From Desulfofarcimen acetoxidans DSM 771 (lineage in GTDB: Bacteria > Bacillota > Desulfotomaculia > Desulfotomaculales > Desulfofarciminaceae), in NCBI RefSeq assembly GCF_000024205.1, contig NC_013216.1:1-64000 (forward strand): a stretch of 64,000 bases of DNA, in the 5' to 3' direction. The notes under the pieces were generated by a model, which did not search any database, was not told the DNA's origin, and saw only the letters and a program-made list of their open reading frames with translations. Positions 1 to 12,771 of this stretch are shown here, in pieces. How positions within the stretch are numbered: the stretch's first letter is position 1; every line of letters begins with the position of its first letter. The translations under genes and the position numbers were made by a program.

Positions 1-14
1 TTTTAAATAGAATT

Positions 15-30
15 AGGGGGTTATCCACCA
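15..30 (+). promoter_or_regulatory. dnaA ribosome binding site overlapping a DnaA-box-like 9-mer
   Basis: A purine-rich AGGGGG lies about 10 bases before the TTG start at 31. It is followed by TTATCCACC (21-29), one base from the DnaA box TTATCCACA. Autoregulation by DnaA is plausible, but the main origin boxes probably lie upstream, outside the window. Confidence 0.5.
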
Positions 31-1371
31 TTGAAAAATACTAATGTCAAGAATATTTGGGAAGAATTACTCATTTCTATAAAGAATAAAGTGTCACAAC
101 AATCCTATGACTTGTGGATAAATTCACTCAACCCCATTGGACTGCATAATAATGTTCTAACCATTGAGGTGTCTGACAACTTTACTAAGGACTGGATTAA
201 TGACCGTTACTATCCTTTATTAAAGTCTAATTTAAGAAATGTATTAAAAACTGATACTGATATCCAATTTATTCTCGCCGCTGAAGTGGAAAATTACTTA
301 TCCCAACACAGCTTAGAAAAGGTTGAGGAAGCTAAAGAGGATATTGAGTATAACACCAACCATATCAAATCAAAATATACATTTGATACTTTTGTAGTAG
401 GTGACAGCAACAGGTTTGCTCATGCAGCCTGTTTTGCAGTTGCAGAATCACCCGCAAAATCATACAACCCTTTATTTATCTATGGAGGAGTGGGTTTAGG
501 CAAAACTCACCTAATGCACGCTATAGCGCATTATATTTTAACCCAGGGTACCGGTTCAAAAGTTGTTTATGTAACTTCTGAAAAGTTTACCAATGAACTA
601 ATTAATTCTTTTCGCGATGATCAAACCATAAAATTCCGTAATAAATACCGCAGCATGAATATACTGCTTATTGATGATATTCAGTTTCTGGCTGGTAAAG
701 AAAGAACTCAGGAGGAATTCTTTCATACCTTTAATACATTGTATGAGGCAAATAAACAAATTATTATTTCCAGCGACCGTCCACCCAAAGAAATACCTAC
801 ACTGGAAGACAGATTGAGATCTCGTTTTGAATGGGGTCTAATAACAGATATACAAGCTCCTGACTATGAAACCAGAATAGCCATCCTAAGAAAAAAAGCT
901 CAAGTAGACAAGCTTTATATTCCGGATGAAGTAATAAATTTTATTGCGACAAAAATAAAATCCAATATACGTGAACTGGAAGGGTGTTTAATCAGGATTA
1001 TTGCCTATGCATCTTTTACAAAAAAAGAGATGAACGTGGAACTGGCTGAACAGGTTTTAAAAGATATTTTAAATCCAAAAACAAAACAAATAACTGTAGA
1101 ATTAATTCAAAAATCTATAGCGGAACATTTTGAAATAAAAAGTGAAGAGTTAAAGGCAAAAAACAGAAGCAGAACAATTTCACATCCCAGGCAAATCGCT
1201 ATGTATTTAGCCAGAGAGCTAACTGACCTTTCACTGCCTAAAATAGGTGAAGCCTTTGGCGGACGTGATCATACTACAGTTTTGCACGCTCATGAAAAAA
1301 TTAAAGAACAAATTAAAAAGGATGGGAAATTAGAAAATACACTAAAAGAGCTTATAAACAAGCTGCAATAA
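31..1371 (+). CDS. dnaA: Chromosomal replication initiator protein DnaA
   Basis: DnaA is the AAA+ ATPase that binds DnaA boxes and opens the chromosomal origin. The 446-residue product has the usual layout. An N-terminal interaction domain (about 1-85) and a short linker precede the AAA+ core, with Walker [10 protein letters not shown] at about 152-160 and Walker B LLIDDIQF at about 212-219. The C-terminal DNA-binding domain carries the DnaA signature [11 protein letters not shown] at about 410. The start is TTG, supported by AGGGGG ten bases upstream. It is first in the conserved order dnaA-dnaN-S4 protein-recF-remB-gyrB-gyrA. Length and motifs are normal, so the identification is secure. 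Confidence 0.98.
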   Translation: MKNTNVKNIWEELLISIKNKVSQQSYDLWINSLNPIGLHNNVLTIEVSDNFTKDWINDRYYPLLKSNLRNVLKTDTDIQFILAAEVENYLSQHSLEKVEEAKEDIEYNTNHIKSKYTFDTFVVGDSNRFAHAACFAVAESPAKSYNPLFIYGGVGLGKTHLMHAIAHYILTQGTGSKVVYVTSEKFTNELINSFRDDQTIKFRNKYRSMNILLIDDIQFLAGKERTQEEFFHTFNTLYEANKQIIISSDRPPKEIPTLEDRLRSRFEWGLITDIQAPDYETRIAILRKKAQVDKLYIPDEVINFIATKIKSNIRELEGCLIRIIAYASFTKKEMNVELAEQVLKDILNPKTKQITVELIQKSIAEHFEIKSEELKAKNRSRTISHPRQIAMYLARELTDLSLPKIGEAFGGRDHTTVLHAHEKIKEQIKKDGKLENTLKELINKLQ

Positions 1372-1590
1372 TAACAGGTTGTTGATTTTGTTAATTACTT
1401 GTATAAATTTTTTTAAAAAATTTATTTTAAATATTTGTCCAAAGATTAATTAAAGTATTGTAAACAGTAATAAACCTTAATTTTACTGCTCTAATTAGCT
1501 TTTTCAACAAAAACACAGCCATTACTACTACTAAAGTAATTATATTTTTATAAAAATAACAATAATAATAAACAAAAAGGAGGGGAAATT
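1372..1590 (+). other. dnaA-dnaN intergenic region, very A+T-rich
   Basis: About 220 bases of A+T-rich sequence with no open frame and no clear match to the DnaA box consensus. Firmicutes often have origin DNA on both sides of dnaA, so this could be an unwinding region, but no box cluster is visible. A strong AGGAGGGG before dnaN closes it. Confidence 0.4.
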
Positions 1591-2694
1591 ATGAAATTCA
1601 TCAGTACAAAAGACAATCTTCTTTATGCAATTCAAACTGTACAAAAAGCTGTTTCCCCAAAAAGCCTTTTGCCAATTTTATCGGGAATTTTATTCAAAGC
1701 CTATGACAATACATTAATTGTAAGGGCAACAGATCTTGAACTAGGTATAGAATGCTTTTTGCCTGTAAAAGTTATAGAAACAGGAGAAATTGTTTTACCG
1801 TCGAAATATATAATTGATATTATAAGAAGACTTCCTGATACTGTTATTGAGTTTGAAAGCAACGATTATTTGAATTCAATTACTATAAAATATAAAAATT
1901 CACAGGCTAATATACACGGCTTTGCGGCAGATGAATTCCCGATGCTTCCACCTTTAAACGACGGTTTTACTTTTTTAATTTCCACTAGCATTTTTAAAAA
2001 AATGTTAAGACAAACTATTTTTGCCACAGGTACAGATGAAAACAGACCTGTTTTTACCGGCATTCATTTTCAAATATTAGAACAGGAATTTAAAATGGTA
2101 GCAACTGATACGCACAGATTAGCTATGATTACAGAACATTTGCCCCTAATTAAGCAGGAATTGCCCGGTATTATAGTACCAGGCAAAACGCTGAGTGAAC
2201 TATTAAAAATATTAAACTCAACACAAGATGAAGAAATAAAGATTACCGTTACTGAAAATCAAATTTTCTTTTTGCTTAATGAAATAAATATAATATCCAG
2301 GCTAATTAAAGGACAGTATCCAAATTATCATCATGTTATACCCAAAGACATAATTGCTAAAATTAAAATTAAGTTAAGTGATTTTATACAATCTGTAGAA
2401 AGGGCTTCTCTTTTAAGCAGTTCAATATCTCAACATATAAGAATAGATTGCGAGAATAGTGATTTTATAGTCATTTCATCGAATAATGAAGCAGGTCACA
2501 TATATGAAGAAATACCGGTCTTTTTTGAAGGAGAAGCTTTACAAATTTATTTTAACAGTAAGTATTTGATGGATGCGCTTAAAGCTGTAGATTCAGAAGA
2601 AATTTATCTCGAATTATCGGGACCTATTAATCCTTGTTTATTGAGAACAGAAGACAGAAACTACTTATCAATTTTATTGCCGGTAAGACCTTAA
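1591..2694 (+). CDS. dnaN: DNA polymerase III beta subunit (sliding clamp)
   Basis: The beta clamp is a ring-shaped dimer that tethers DNA polymerase III and many repair proteins to DNA. The 367-residue product fits the family length and its three-domain fold, and it ends in LLPVRP, the typical clamp C-terminus next to the protein-binding pocket. The ATG start follows AAAAAGGAGGGG at ideal spacing. It lies directly downstream of dnaA as in most Firmicutes. No oddities seen. Confidence 0.97.
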   Translation: MKFISTKDNLLYAIQTVQKAVSPKSLLPILSGILFKAYDNTLIVRATDLELGIECFLPVKVIETGEIVLPSKYIIDIIRRLPDTVIEFESNDYLNSITIKYKNSQANIHGFAADEFPMLPPLNDGFTFLISTSIFKKMLRQTIFATGTDENRPVFTGIHFQILEQEFKMVATDTHRLAMITEHLPLIKQELPGIIVPGKTLSELLKILNSTQDEEIKITVTENQIFFLLNEINIISRLIKGQYPNYHHVIPKDIIAKIKIKLSDFIQSVERASLLSSSISQHIRIDCENSDFIVISSNNEAGHIYEEIPVFFEGEALQIYFNSKYLMDALKAVDSEEIYLELSGPINPCLLRTEDRNYLSILLPVRP

Positions 2695-2712
2695 AGTCTG
2701 GAGTGATTTAGA

Positions 2713-2928
2713 CTGAATAAGCAGATAAAAGTTAAAGGCCCTATACGATTAGATCAGTTTTTAAAATGGGCCACTATTGTTTCCACTGGTGGACAAGCTA
2801 AGATTCTTATAACTTCAGGTGGTGTAAAGGTTAATCAAAGTATCGAAATTAAAAGGGGAAGAAATTTGAAAAATGGTGATATTGTACAAGTAGGAGATAT
2901 TCTTTACCATGTCAATAGTACAGAATAA
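2713..2928 (+). CDS. S4-domain RNA-binding protein (YaaA/RlbA type) with a CTG start
   Basis: This 71-codon frame between dnaN and recF encodes a small S4 fold: IRLDQFLKWA, a GGQAK turn, the VKVNQ strand and KRGRNLKNGDIV, the classic S4 pattern. The family member at this locus in Bacillus subtilis (YaaA) is also 71 residues and is implicated in ribosome assembly or recF-linked RNA binding. An in-frame TGA at 2704 leaves no ATG, GTG or TTG start before the S4 motif. The best candidate is CTG at 2713, nine bases after GGAG. The frame ends with TAA 23 bases before recF. The gene is confident; the CTG start is inferred. Confidence 0.85.
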   Translation: MNKQIKVKGPIRLDQFLKWATIVSTGGQAKILITSGGVKVNQSIEIKRGRNLKNGDIVQVGDILYHVNSTE

Positions 2929-2951
2929 TTAATTGAGAGGTAATAATTGGT

Positions 2952-4082
2952 TTGCGAATAAAAGAATTATTTATTAATAATTTTCGCAACTACAAAAGTT
3001 TGCATATAAAGCCCAAGGAAAACTTAAATATTTTTATAGGTGATAATGCCCAGGGTAAAACTAATATACTGGAAGCTATATGTTTTTTATTGCAAGGAAG
3101 ATCTTTTCGAACTTCACATGAAAAAGAAATTATAAATTTTGATTCTGAGCAATCTAAATTAAAAACTGAGTTGAAAGCTTATAACCAAAACTATTCAATT
3201 GATATAAGTTTAAGCAGAACAAAGCCAAAAATTATTAAGATAAACAATTCCACTACCAGTAAACCTGAACTTGCTACTAATTTTGGCACTATAGTATTTA
3301 CTCCTGATCAGTTATCAATAATAAAAGGCTCACCTAAAGAGAGAAGACGGTTTTTGGATTTGGAATTAGCAAGTTTTTATCCCCAATATAAATATTATTT
3401 TGTCAACTATCAAAAAGTACTGCTCCAGCGCAATAATCTTCTAAAAGAGTTAAAAGAAAAAAAACAAGCTGATACTTTTGATTTACTGGAACTTTGGGAC
3501 AATCAATTAATTAGTTATGGTGCTAAAATCTTAATGGCCAGAATGGAAATTTTAAAGAAATTAATCCCAATGGCTCAGCAGATTCATAATCAAATAACAT
3601 CAGATAAAGAAAAATTAACAATAAGGTACAGATCAAGCCTGAATTTAAACAGCAATTTCAGGGAAGAACTAATATATGACCAGTTTAGAGAGGTAATATT
3701 AAAAAACAGGCAGCAAGATTACTTAAAAGGCCAGACAACAGTTGGACCTCATCGTGATGATCTGGTTTTTTTGATTAATAATAAAAATATTACGGATTTT
3801 GGTTCGCAAGGACAACAAAGAACTATTATTTTAACCTTGAAATTTGCTATAATAAATCTTTGGAGTTGCGAGTTAAACGATGTACCGGTACTATTGCTGG
3901 ATGATGTTTTTTTTGAATTGGACAGTAAAAGACAAAAATATATTTTTGATTTATTAAATAAGGATGTTCAGGTATTTATAACTTCAACCGGTATGGCTAA
4001 TACTGAGAAAAATTTAATTAATATAAAAAAGAATGCAATATTTAATGTACGCAGCGGTTTAGTTTGTGAGGAGGAATTATAG
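2952..4082 (+). CDS. recF: DNA replication and repair protein RecF
   Basis: RecF is an SMC-like ATPase that helps load RecA at gaps. The 376-residue product carries Walker A GDNAQGKT at about 30-37, a signature GSQGQQRT, and Walker B LLLDDVFFELD at about 314-324. The start is TTG after a GAGAGGTAAT Shine-Dalgarno. The stop is UAG at 4080-4082, followed immediately and in the same frame by the ATG of remB. This matters because the organism decodes UAG as pyrrolysine elsewhere in the window, so rare readthrough would fuse RecF to RemB. Confidence 0.97.
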   Translation: MRIKELFINNFRNYKSLHIKPKENLNIFIGDNAQGKTNILEAICFLLQGRSFRTSHEKEIINFDSEQSKLKTELKAYNQNYSIDISLSRTKPKIIKINNSTTSKPELATNFGTIVFTPDQLSIIKGSPKERRRFLDLELASFYPQYKYYFVNYQKVLLQRNNLLKELKEKKQADTFDLLELWDNQLISYGAKILMARMEILKKLIPMAQQIHNQITSDKEKLTIRYRSSLNLNSNFREELIYDQFREVILKNRQQDYLKGQTTVGPHRDDLVFLINNKNITDFGSQGQQRTIILTLKFAIINLWSCELNDVPVLLLDDVFFELDSKRQKYIFDLLNKDVQVFITSTGMANTEKNLINIKKNAIFNVRSGLVCEEEL

Positions 4083-4331
4083 ATGTTTTTACATCTCGGT
4101 GCAGATATTGTTATACCAAAAAAAGATGTAATTATGATAATCGATATTCGTACAAAGAGATCTTCCGTTACCAGAGAGTTTTTACAGATATCCGAGGATG
4201 AAGGTTTCACTAAAGTAATAGCTGAAAAAGTTAAATCAGTTGTTATTACTAGCAAAAATGTTTATATGTCACCTATTTCTTGTGCTACTTTAAAGAAACG
4301 AGCGGAAAATATTTTTGAATCAATAAAATAG
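4083..4331 (+). CDS. remB: RemB/YaaB-like extracellular matrix regulator (DUF370)
   Basis: An 82-residue DUF370 protein starting FLHLGADIVIPKKDV. The family holds the RemA/RemB DNA-binding regulators; in B. subtilis the member between recF and gyrB (YaaB/RemB) is linked to biofilm matrix expression. The position here is identical. Its Shine-Dalgarno GAGGAGG lies inside the end of recF, and ATG follows the recF UAG with no gap, so translational coupling is likely. It ends in UAG and is followed by a strong terminator. Its function in this organism is inferred by family. Confidence 0.88.
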   Translation: MFLHLGADIVIPKKDVIMIIDIRTKRSSVTREFLQISEDEGFTKVIAEKVKSVVITSKNVYMSPISCATLKKRAENIFESIK

Positions 4332-4340
4332 AATTTACAA

Positions 4341-4382
4341 AAAAGGTATGGATTAAGATTTAAATCTTAATCCATACCTTTT
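4341..4382 (+). terminator. Strong bidirectional terminator after remB
   Basis: A perfect 21-base palindrome with A-rich and T-rich ends (AAAAGG...CCTTTT) directly after the remB stop. Its symmetry lets it act on both strands. It separates the dnaA-remB transcription unit from gyrBA. Confidence 0.85.
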
Positions 4383-4408
4383 TATTACTCTAGAAGATTA
4401 TAAAAATT

Positions 4409-4433
4409 ATGAACATATTTTTAATATGTTCAT
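4409..4433 (+). repeat. 11-base inverted repeat upstream of gyrB
   Basis: ATGAACATATT and its exact complement are separated by TTT. No T-tract follows, so it looks more like an operator or structured leader element than a terminator. It sits in the 250-base gap between the remB terminator and gyrB; the rest of the gap is A+T-rich without an evident feature. Confidence 0.5.
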
Positions 4434-4564
4434 GAAATAGTAAAACTGGATAAACTAATATAGTAATTTATATATAAATATTTATAATTATTGTTATGTA
4501 GATAAAATATCATTTGATTATTATACATTTTTATTATAAAATTAAATGTCGGAGCAATAATTAA

Positions 4565-6487
<1,923 letters not shown>

Positions 6488-6532
6488 ATTATGATATTTG
6501 GTAAAAACCTATGAATTTGAGGTGACTTAAAT

Positions 6533-8968
6533 TTGTCTGCCGGTAAAGTTGTACCGATTAACTTGAAAGACGAAATGAAGAACTCTTATATGGATTATGC
6601 TATGAGCGTTATAGTCGGACGGGCCCTGCCTGATGTCAGAGATGGTTTAAAGCCTGTACACAGGAGAATTATCTATGCTATGCATGGTTTAGGAATGACT
6701 CCTGATAAAGCTCATAAAAAGTGCGCTCATATTGTAGGTGAAGTACTGGCCAAGTATCACCCGCATGGTGATGTGGCTGTTTATGATGCTTTAGTACGTA
6801 TGGCACAAAGTTTTTCTATTCGTTATACCCTGGTGGACGGTCACGGCAACTTTGGTTCGGTAGATGGCGATTCTGCAGCGGCTATGCGTTATACAGAAGC
6901 TCGTATGACTAAGATTGCTACAGAGATGCTCACTGATATTGAAAAAGAAACGGTGGACTTTATTCCTAATTATGATGAGAGTATAGAGGAACCAACTGTT
7001 TTGCCGGCCAGGGTACCAAATTTACTAATCAATGGTTCCTCCGGTATTGCCGTAGGCATGGCTACAAATATACCACCACATAATCTTGCTGAAGTAATAG
7101 ATGGTGTTATAATGCTGGTGGATAACCCGGAAGCCGATTCCAGGACATTAATGAAAGCAGTAAAGGGTCCCGATTTTCCTACTGCCGGTAAAATAATGGG
7201 TGTACAGGGTATAATATCGGCTTATACCACAGGCAGGGGTTCCATAAAAATACGTGCTCAAGCCGAAATAGAAGAAATGAGTGGCGGTAAAAACAGAATA
7301 GTTGTTAATGAAATACCTTATCAGGTTAACAAAGCCCGTTTAATTGAAAAAATAGCTGAATTAGTAAGGGATAAAAAGATAGAGGGTATTTCTGATTTGC
7401 GTGATGAATCAGATCGCAAGGGTATGCGTATAGTTATAGAATTAAAGAGAGATGTTTACCCGCAGCTTGTTTTAAATCAATTATACAAACATACTAAAAT
7501 GCAAGATAGCTTTGGTGTAATCATGCTGGCACTGGTTGACGGAAGACCTAATGTTTTGAATTTGAGGGATATGCTTTATTATTATCTGGAGCATCAGAAA
7601 GATATTATAATCCGCCGTACTACCTTTGATTTGAAAAAAGCTGAGGCCAGAGCTCATATTGTAGAAGGTTTAAGAATTGCACTGGCTAACCTGGATGAAG
7701 TTATTAATACTATTAGATCTTCGCAAACGGTTGAAATTGCCAAGCAGGGCTTAGTTGAAAAATTTCTTTTAACAGAGATTCAGGCCCAGGCTATTTTGGA
7801 AATGAGACTACAACGTTTAACCGGCTTAGAAATAGAAAAGCTGGAACAAGAATACCGGGATCTGATGGAAAAGATAGCTTATTTGGAAGCAATTCTCTCT
7901 GATGAAGGAAAAATTTTAGCTATTATTAAAGATGAGTTATTGGAAATCAGGAAAAAATATGCTGATAAAAGACGTACTGTAATAAGTGATGAAGACACTG
8001 CCTTTGACGTTGAAGATTTAATAGCTGAAGAAGATATGGTAATTACTATAACCAGAAACGGTTATATTAAAAGACTGCCTCTGGATACTTATCGTAGCCA
8101 AAAAAGAGGCGGACGCGGCATTTCAGCTATGGGAGTAAAAGAGAAAGATTTTCTGAAGCATTTATTTATTACTTCCACTCACCATTATATTTTATTCTTC
8201 ACTAATAAAGGTAAAGTATACCGTTTAAAGGTACATGAAATTCCTGAAGCCGGTCGCCAATCAAAAGGTACTGCTATTATAAATTTACTCTTTGTCGGAA
8301 CTGAAGAAAAAGTAACAACTGTAATACCGGTAAAAGAGTTTAATAAAGATGAATTCCTTTTTATGTGTACTAAGAATGGTATTGTGAAAAAGACTTCTCT
8401 TAATGAATTTGACACTTCAAGGCGAGACGGTATTATTGCCCTAACTCTGGATGATCATGACGACTTGGTAGATGTCAGGTTAACCAACGGTCAGGAAGAG
8501 ATTATTATTGGAACACAAAAAGGGCTGGCTATCAGGTTTTCTGAAGATGATGTACGTAAACTGGGACGTATAGCTAAAGGTGTAAGGGGTATAGGTCTAA
8601 TTGAAGGTGATTTTGTAGTAGGTATGGATACTGTTAGAAATGAAGGGGATTTGCTGGTAGTTACTAAAAATGGTTTTGGTAAGAAAACACCTATATCTGA
8701 GTACCGTTTACAGACAAGAGGCGGTAAAGGAATAATTAATGTAAAAATTTCGGATCGCAATGGCCCAGTTGTTTCTCTATTGGTGGTTAAACCAGATGAA
8801 GAAATAATGATGCTTAGCTCTGAAGGGATTATAATCCGCATGAAGGTAAATGAAATTTCAACTACAGGCAGGGCGACTCAAGGTGTAACTTTAATGAAAT
8901 TATCTTCCGGTGACAGTGTGGCGACAATAGCCAAAGTGAATGCAGAAGTAGATGCCGATGTTGAATAA
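6533..8968 (+). CDS. gyrA: DNA gyrase subunit A
   Basis: GyrA cuts and rejoins DNA through a catalytic tyrosine. The 811-residue product has the winged-helix active site [10 protein letters not shown] with Tyr at about 120, the tower and coiled-coil regions, and a C-terminal beta-pinwheel with repeated RGGRG/RGGKG-type blades, which marks gyrase rather than topoisomerase IV. The TTG start follows GAGGTGA. It forms an operon with gyrB and ends at a strong hairpin terminator. Confidence 0.98.
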   Translation: MSAGKVVPINLKDEMKNSYMDYAMSVIVGRALPDVRDGLKPVHRRIIYAMHGLGMTPDKAHKKCAHIVGEVLAKYHPHGDVAVYDALVRMAQSFSIRYTLVDGHGNFGSVDGDSAAAMRYTEARMTKIATEMLTDIEKETVDFIPNYDESIEEPTVLPARVPNLLINGSSGIAVGMATNIPPHNLAEVIDGVIMLVDNPEADSRTLMKAVKGPDFPTAGKIMGVQGIISAYTTGRGSIKIRAQAEIEEMSGGKNRIVVNEIPYQVNKARLIEKIAELVRDKKIEGISDLRDESDRKGMRIVIELKRDVYPQLVLNQLYKHTKMQDSFGVIMLALVDGRPNVLNLRDMLYYYLEHQKDIIIRRTTFDLKKAEARAHIVEGLRIALANLDEVINTIRSSQTVEIAKQGLVEKFLLTEIQAQAILEMRLQRLTGLEIEKLEQEYRDLMEKIAYLEAILSDEGKILAIIKDELLEIRKKYADKRRTVISDEDTAFDVEDLIAEEDMVITITRNGYIKRLPLDTYRSQKRGGRGISAMGVKEKDFLKHLFITSTHHYILFFTNKGKVYRLKVHEIPEAGRQSKGTAIINLLFVGTEEKVTTVIPVKEFNKDEFLFMCTKNGIVKKTSLNEFDTSRRDGIIALTLDDHDDLVDVRLTNGQEEIIIGTQKGLAIRFSEDDVRKLGRIAKGVRGIGLIEGDFVVGMDTVRNEGDLLVVTKNGFGKKTPISEYRLQTRGGKGIINVKISDRNGPVVSLLVVKPDEEIMMLSSEGIIIRMKVNEISTTGRATQGVTLMKLSSGDSVATIAKVNAEVDADVE

Positions 8969-8996
8969 AAAACCTCTTTTTATTAAGAGGTTTTTT
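8967..8996 (+). terminator. Terminator after gyrA
   Basis: A 12-base stem AAAAAACCTCTT/AAGAGGTTTTTT with a 6-base loop and T-tract, starting at the gyrA stop codon. Confidence 0.9.
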
Positions 8997-9379
8997 ATTT
9001 TATTTTGACATAATAATCGCTGCGCATTGAAAATGTTGAATTTTGATTTTCTGCATTTACACCTTTTAATATAAATTTTAAATAAACAAAACTCTATATT
9101 CTTATAATTATTGTTTATTGGTTTTTATAAATATATATTGATTTTTTTATAGAAACTATTCTTTTAAAACTAATGTCGAATGCTTTATTTAATTCGACAG
9201 TCTTAGTTAATATATCTGAAGGGTTTTTATAGACTGTTTAGAGAATTATTATTGTGTGAAAATAATAATTAACATGTATGATAAATACATAATATTTTTC
9301 TTTTCTCCGTATATAAAATAAAGGTAAAATAATTTTTATATCTTTACCTTGTAATAATCAATAACAATAATTTATAATA
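8997..9379 (+). other. Non-coding A+T-rich gap with one inverted repeat
   Basis: About 380 bases without a supported gene. The only clear structure is a perfect 10-base inverted repeat AATTATTATT/AATAATAATT at 9244-9270 with a 7-base loop, about 125 bases before the next gene; it may be an operator or chance in A+T-rich DNA. Confidence 0.4.
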
Positions 9380-9394
9380 ATGGAGGTATTTATT

Positions 9395-9616
9395 TTGCAA
9401 AGTTCACTTAAGAATAATTTACAGAAAATTGCTCAAAGAAAGATTGTTAATATTAATGACTATCAAAAAGTAGATATTGTTGCTAATGATCATACTGTTG
9501 AGCAGATTAAGAAAATATGCCAGAGAACAGGATTAACTATTTCTCAAGTAATTGAGGGTATAATCAGAACTGCTTTGGAAGACAAAAATCTTACAGCTGT
9601 TTCAGGAAACAGCTAA
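9395..9616 (+). CDS. Small ribbon-helix-helix-like protein, possible DNA-binding regulator
   Basis: A 73-residue protein of unknown function. An ATG at 9380 overlaps the Shine-Dalgarno GGAGG (9382-9386); the TTG at 9395, eight bases further on, is the likelier start. The middle (VDIVANDHTVEQIKKICQRT followed by GLTISQVIEGIIRTALE) resembles a ribbon-helix-helix fold: one strand, then two helices ending in a CopG/Arc-like helix. It stands alone between two terminators. A DNA-binding role is inferred from this pattern only. Confidence 0.6.
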   Translation: MQSSLKNNLQKIAQRKIVNINDYQKVDIVANDHTVEQIKKICQRTGLTISQVIEGIIRTALEDKNLTAVSGNS

Positions 9617-9632
9617 TGCCAAACAAATAATA

Positions 9633-9655
9633 ACGAGCTTTATAGCTCGTTTTTT
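9633..9655 (+). terminator. Terminator after the small RHH-like gene
   Basis: Stem ACGAGCT/AGCTCGT with a 4-base loop followed by TTTTTG. Confidence 0.85.
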
Positions 9656-9747
9656 GTTGTCCTGGGAATTAAAAGTTATAAATAAATATTTACTACTATA
9701 TTATTTCTAGTTCTGAAAATATGTTAATTTTATAAGTGTAAATTTTA

Positions 9748-9776
9748 TTGACAATTTAATATTCTTTTGCTAAAAT
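9748..9776 (+). promoter_or_regulatory. SigA-type promoter for the FAD oxidoreductase transcript
   Basis: TTGACA (9748-9753), a 17-base spacer and TAAAAT (9771-9776). Transcription from here gives a leader of about 145 bases before the gene. Confidence 0.75.
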
Positions 9777-9837
9777 GAACTTGTTGTATGATCATTTTTA
9801 AGCAGGTGCAATATTTCTTGTTTAAAATATAGTACAG

Positions 9838-9904
9838 ATGCATAAATTTTATTATTAGACTCAAACCAGTCAATTAAAAGGTTGTTTGAGTTTATTTTAT
9901 GCAT
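9838..9904 (+). promoter_or_regulatory. Structured 5' leader, unidentified
   Basis: Two nested stems: an outer ATGCATAAA (9838-9846) with TTTATGCAT (9896-9904), and an inner ACTCAAAC (9859-9866) with GTTTGAGT (9884-9891). No T-tract follows, so it is not an intrinsic terminator. It lies between a good promoter and the Shine-Dalgarno of the next gene. I do not recognise a known riboswitch consensus. Confidence 0.5.
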
Positions 9905-9929
9905 TGGTGCAGCATAGGAGGGGATTATT

Positions 9930-11333
9930 ATTGCCCCAAAAAAATATGATGTGATAATTGTAGGGGCCGGACCCGCCGGTATTTTCAGTGCTCTAGAGTT
10001 GATAAAGAATCAATCTGATTTACGAATACTGATAGTTGAAAAGGGTAGAGATTTAGTAAATAGAAAATGTATTTCCAAGGAAAAGAATATAAGCTGTGCA
10101 CAGTGTTCTCCCTGTTCAATAGTATGTGGTTGGGGTGGCGCCGGTGCTTTCAGTGACGGTAAACTTACTCTGTCTACTGAAGTTGGAGGCACGCTGGATA
10201 AGTATATCGGTGTTAATGAACTGGTTCAATTAATAGAGTATGTGGATAGTATATATGTGAAGTTTGGTGCTCCTGATAAAGTGTACGGTGGTGATAATGA
10301 GGACGAGAATCAAACATTTCAGAGAAAAGCTGTTTTAGCCGGTTTAAAACTCGTGCCTATATTAATTCGCCATCTTGGTACAGGAAGATGCATGCAAATA
10401 TTACTGGCTATGAAAGAACACTTATTATCAAGCGGTGTAGAAGTTCTTACAAATTGTTCTGTAGAATCAGTCTTGACAGAAGATAAAACAGTAACAGGGA
10501 TAAAAACAGCTGATGGTAATGTTTATGAGAGTGGTTATGTCATTCTGGCTCCGGGAAGGGAGGGTTCTTCCTGGCTTTCTGCTGAAGCAGACAGATTGGG
10601 CATAAAAACCGCTGTTAATCCTGTTGATATAGGTGTTAGGGTAGAATTGCCGCATTCCGTTATGAAACCATTAACAGAAATTTTTTATGAATCAAAATTT
10701 ATATATCACTCGAAAACTTTTGAAGATCCGGTCCGTACATTTTGCATGAACCCTTATGGTGAAGTTGTTTTAGAAAATAACGATGGACTAATTACAGTTA
10801 ATGGCCATTCACATGCTTACAAGAAAACAAAAAATACAAACTTTGCCATATTGGTTAGCAATAAGTTTACCGAACCTTTTAAAGAACCTATTACTTATGG
10901 TAAAAATGTAGCAGCCCTGGCCAATCTTTTAAGTGGTGGTGTAATAATTCAACGCCTGGGAGATTTATTAAATGGACGCCGTACAACACAAGATAAATTA
11001 GAGAGATGCCCGGTAGAACCAACTTTAAAAGAAGCTAAACCGGGTGATTTAAGTTTTGTTTTTCCTTACAGGCAGTTAACCAGTATTTTAGAAATGTTGA
11101 AAGCTATGGACAGAATAGCGCCCGGAGTGTATTCCCGATATACTCTTTTGTATGGGGTAGAAGTAAAATTTTATTCATCTCGTTTAGATTTAAATAATTT
11201 ACTGGAAACACCTATAAATAACTTATTTGCTGCCGGTGACGGCCCGGGAGTTACCAGGGGATTAGCTCAGGCATCTGCTGCGGGTGTTTTGGCAGCCAGA
11301 CAAATATTAAAAAGGATAAATCAAAATAAATAA
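9930..11333 (+). CDS. NAD(P)/FAD-dependent oxidoreductase (COG2509-like)
   Basis: A flavoprotein of about 466 residues whose substrate is unknown. The N-terminal Rossmann motif YDVIIVGAGPAG binds FAD. A cysteine-rich patch (CAQCSPCS, CGWGGAGAFSDGKL) and the C-terminal AAGDGPG...GLAQASAAG match the family of uncharacterised FAD dehydrogenases. The start is odd. The first standard start in frame (GTG 9951) would cut away the first beta strand. Above it the frame offers only ATT codons (9924, 9927, 9930) right after AGGAGGGG. A TTG at 9931 is perfectly spaced but one base out of frame across a run of seven A. Either an ATT start or an indel in the A run explains this. purA follows after 30 bases. 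Confidence 0.85.
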   Translation: MAPKKYDVIIVGAGPAGIFSALELIKNQSDLRILIVEKGRDLVNRKCISKEKNISCAQCSPCSIVCGWGGAGAFSDGKLTLSTEVGGTLDKYIGVNELVQLIEYVDSIYVKFGAPDKVYGGDNEDENQTFQRKAVLAGLKLVPILIRHLGTGRCMQILLAMKEHLLSSGVEVLTNCSVESVLTEDKTVTGIKTADGNVYESGYVILAPGREGSSWLSAEADRLGIKTAVNPVDIGVRVELPHSVMKPLTEIFYESKFIYHSKTFEDPVRTFCMNPYGEVVLENNDGLITVNGHSHAYKKTKNTNFAILVSNKFTEPFKEPITYGKNVAALANLLSGGVIIQRLGDLLNGRRTTQDKLERCPVEPTLKEAKPGDLSFVFPYRQLTSILEMLKAMDRIAPGVYSRYTLLYGVEVKFYSSRLDLNNLLETPINNLFAAGDGPGVTRGLAQASAAGVLAARQILKRINQNK

Positions 11334-11363
11334 GGAATACTGTATAATATAGGGGGATTATAA

Positions 11364-12647
<1,284 letters not shown>

Positions 12648-12717
12648 GTAGTTATTAACAGTAAAATCCAGTTTTTTACCGGTCTTTTTCAATCAAGATT
12701 TAATATAAAAAATATAG

Positions 12718-12747
12718 TTGACAAGCCTGCCACTTTTGTAGTATTAT
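12718..12747 (+). promoter_or_regulatory. Promoter of the tRNA-Lys/tRNA-Glu unit
   Basis: TTGACA (12718-12723), 18-base spacer, TATTAT (12742-12747), 25 bases before tRNA-Lys. Confidence 0.75.
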
Positions 12748-12771
12748 CTTAATCGTGAGGTGTGACCCATT

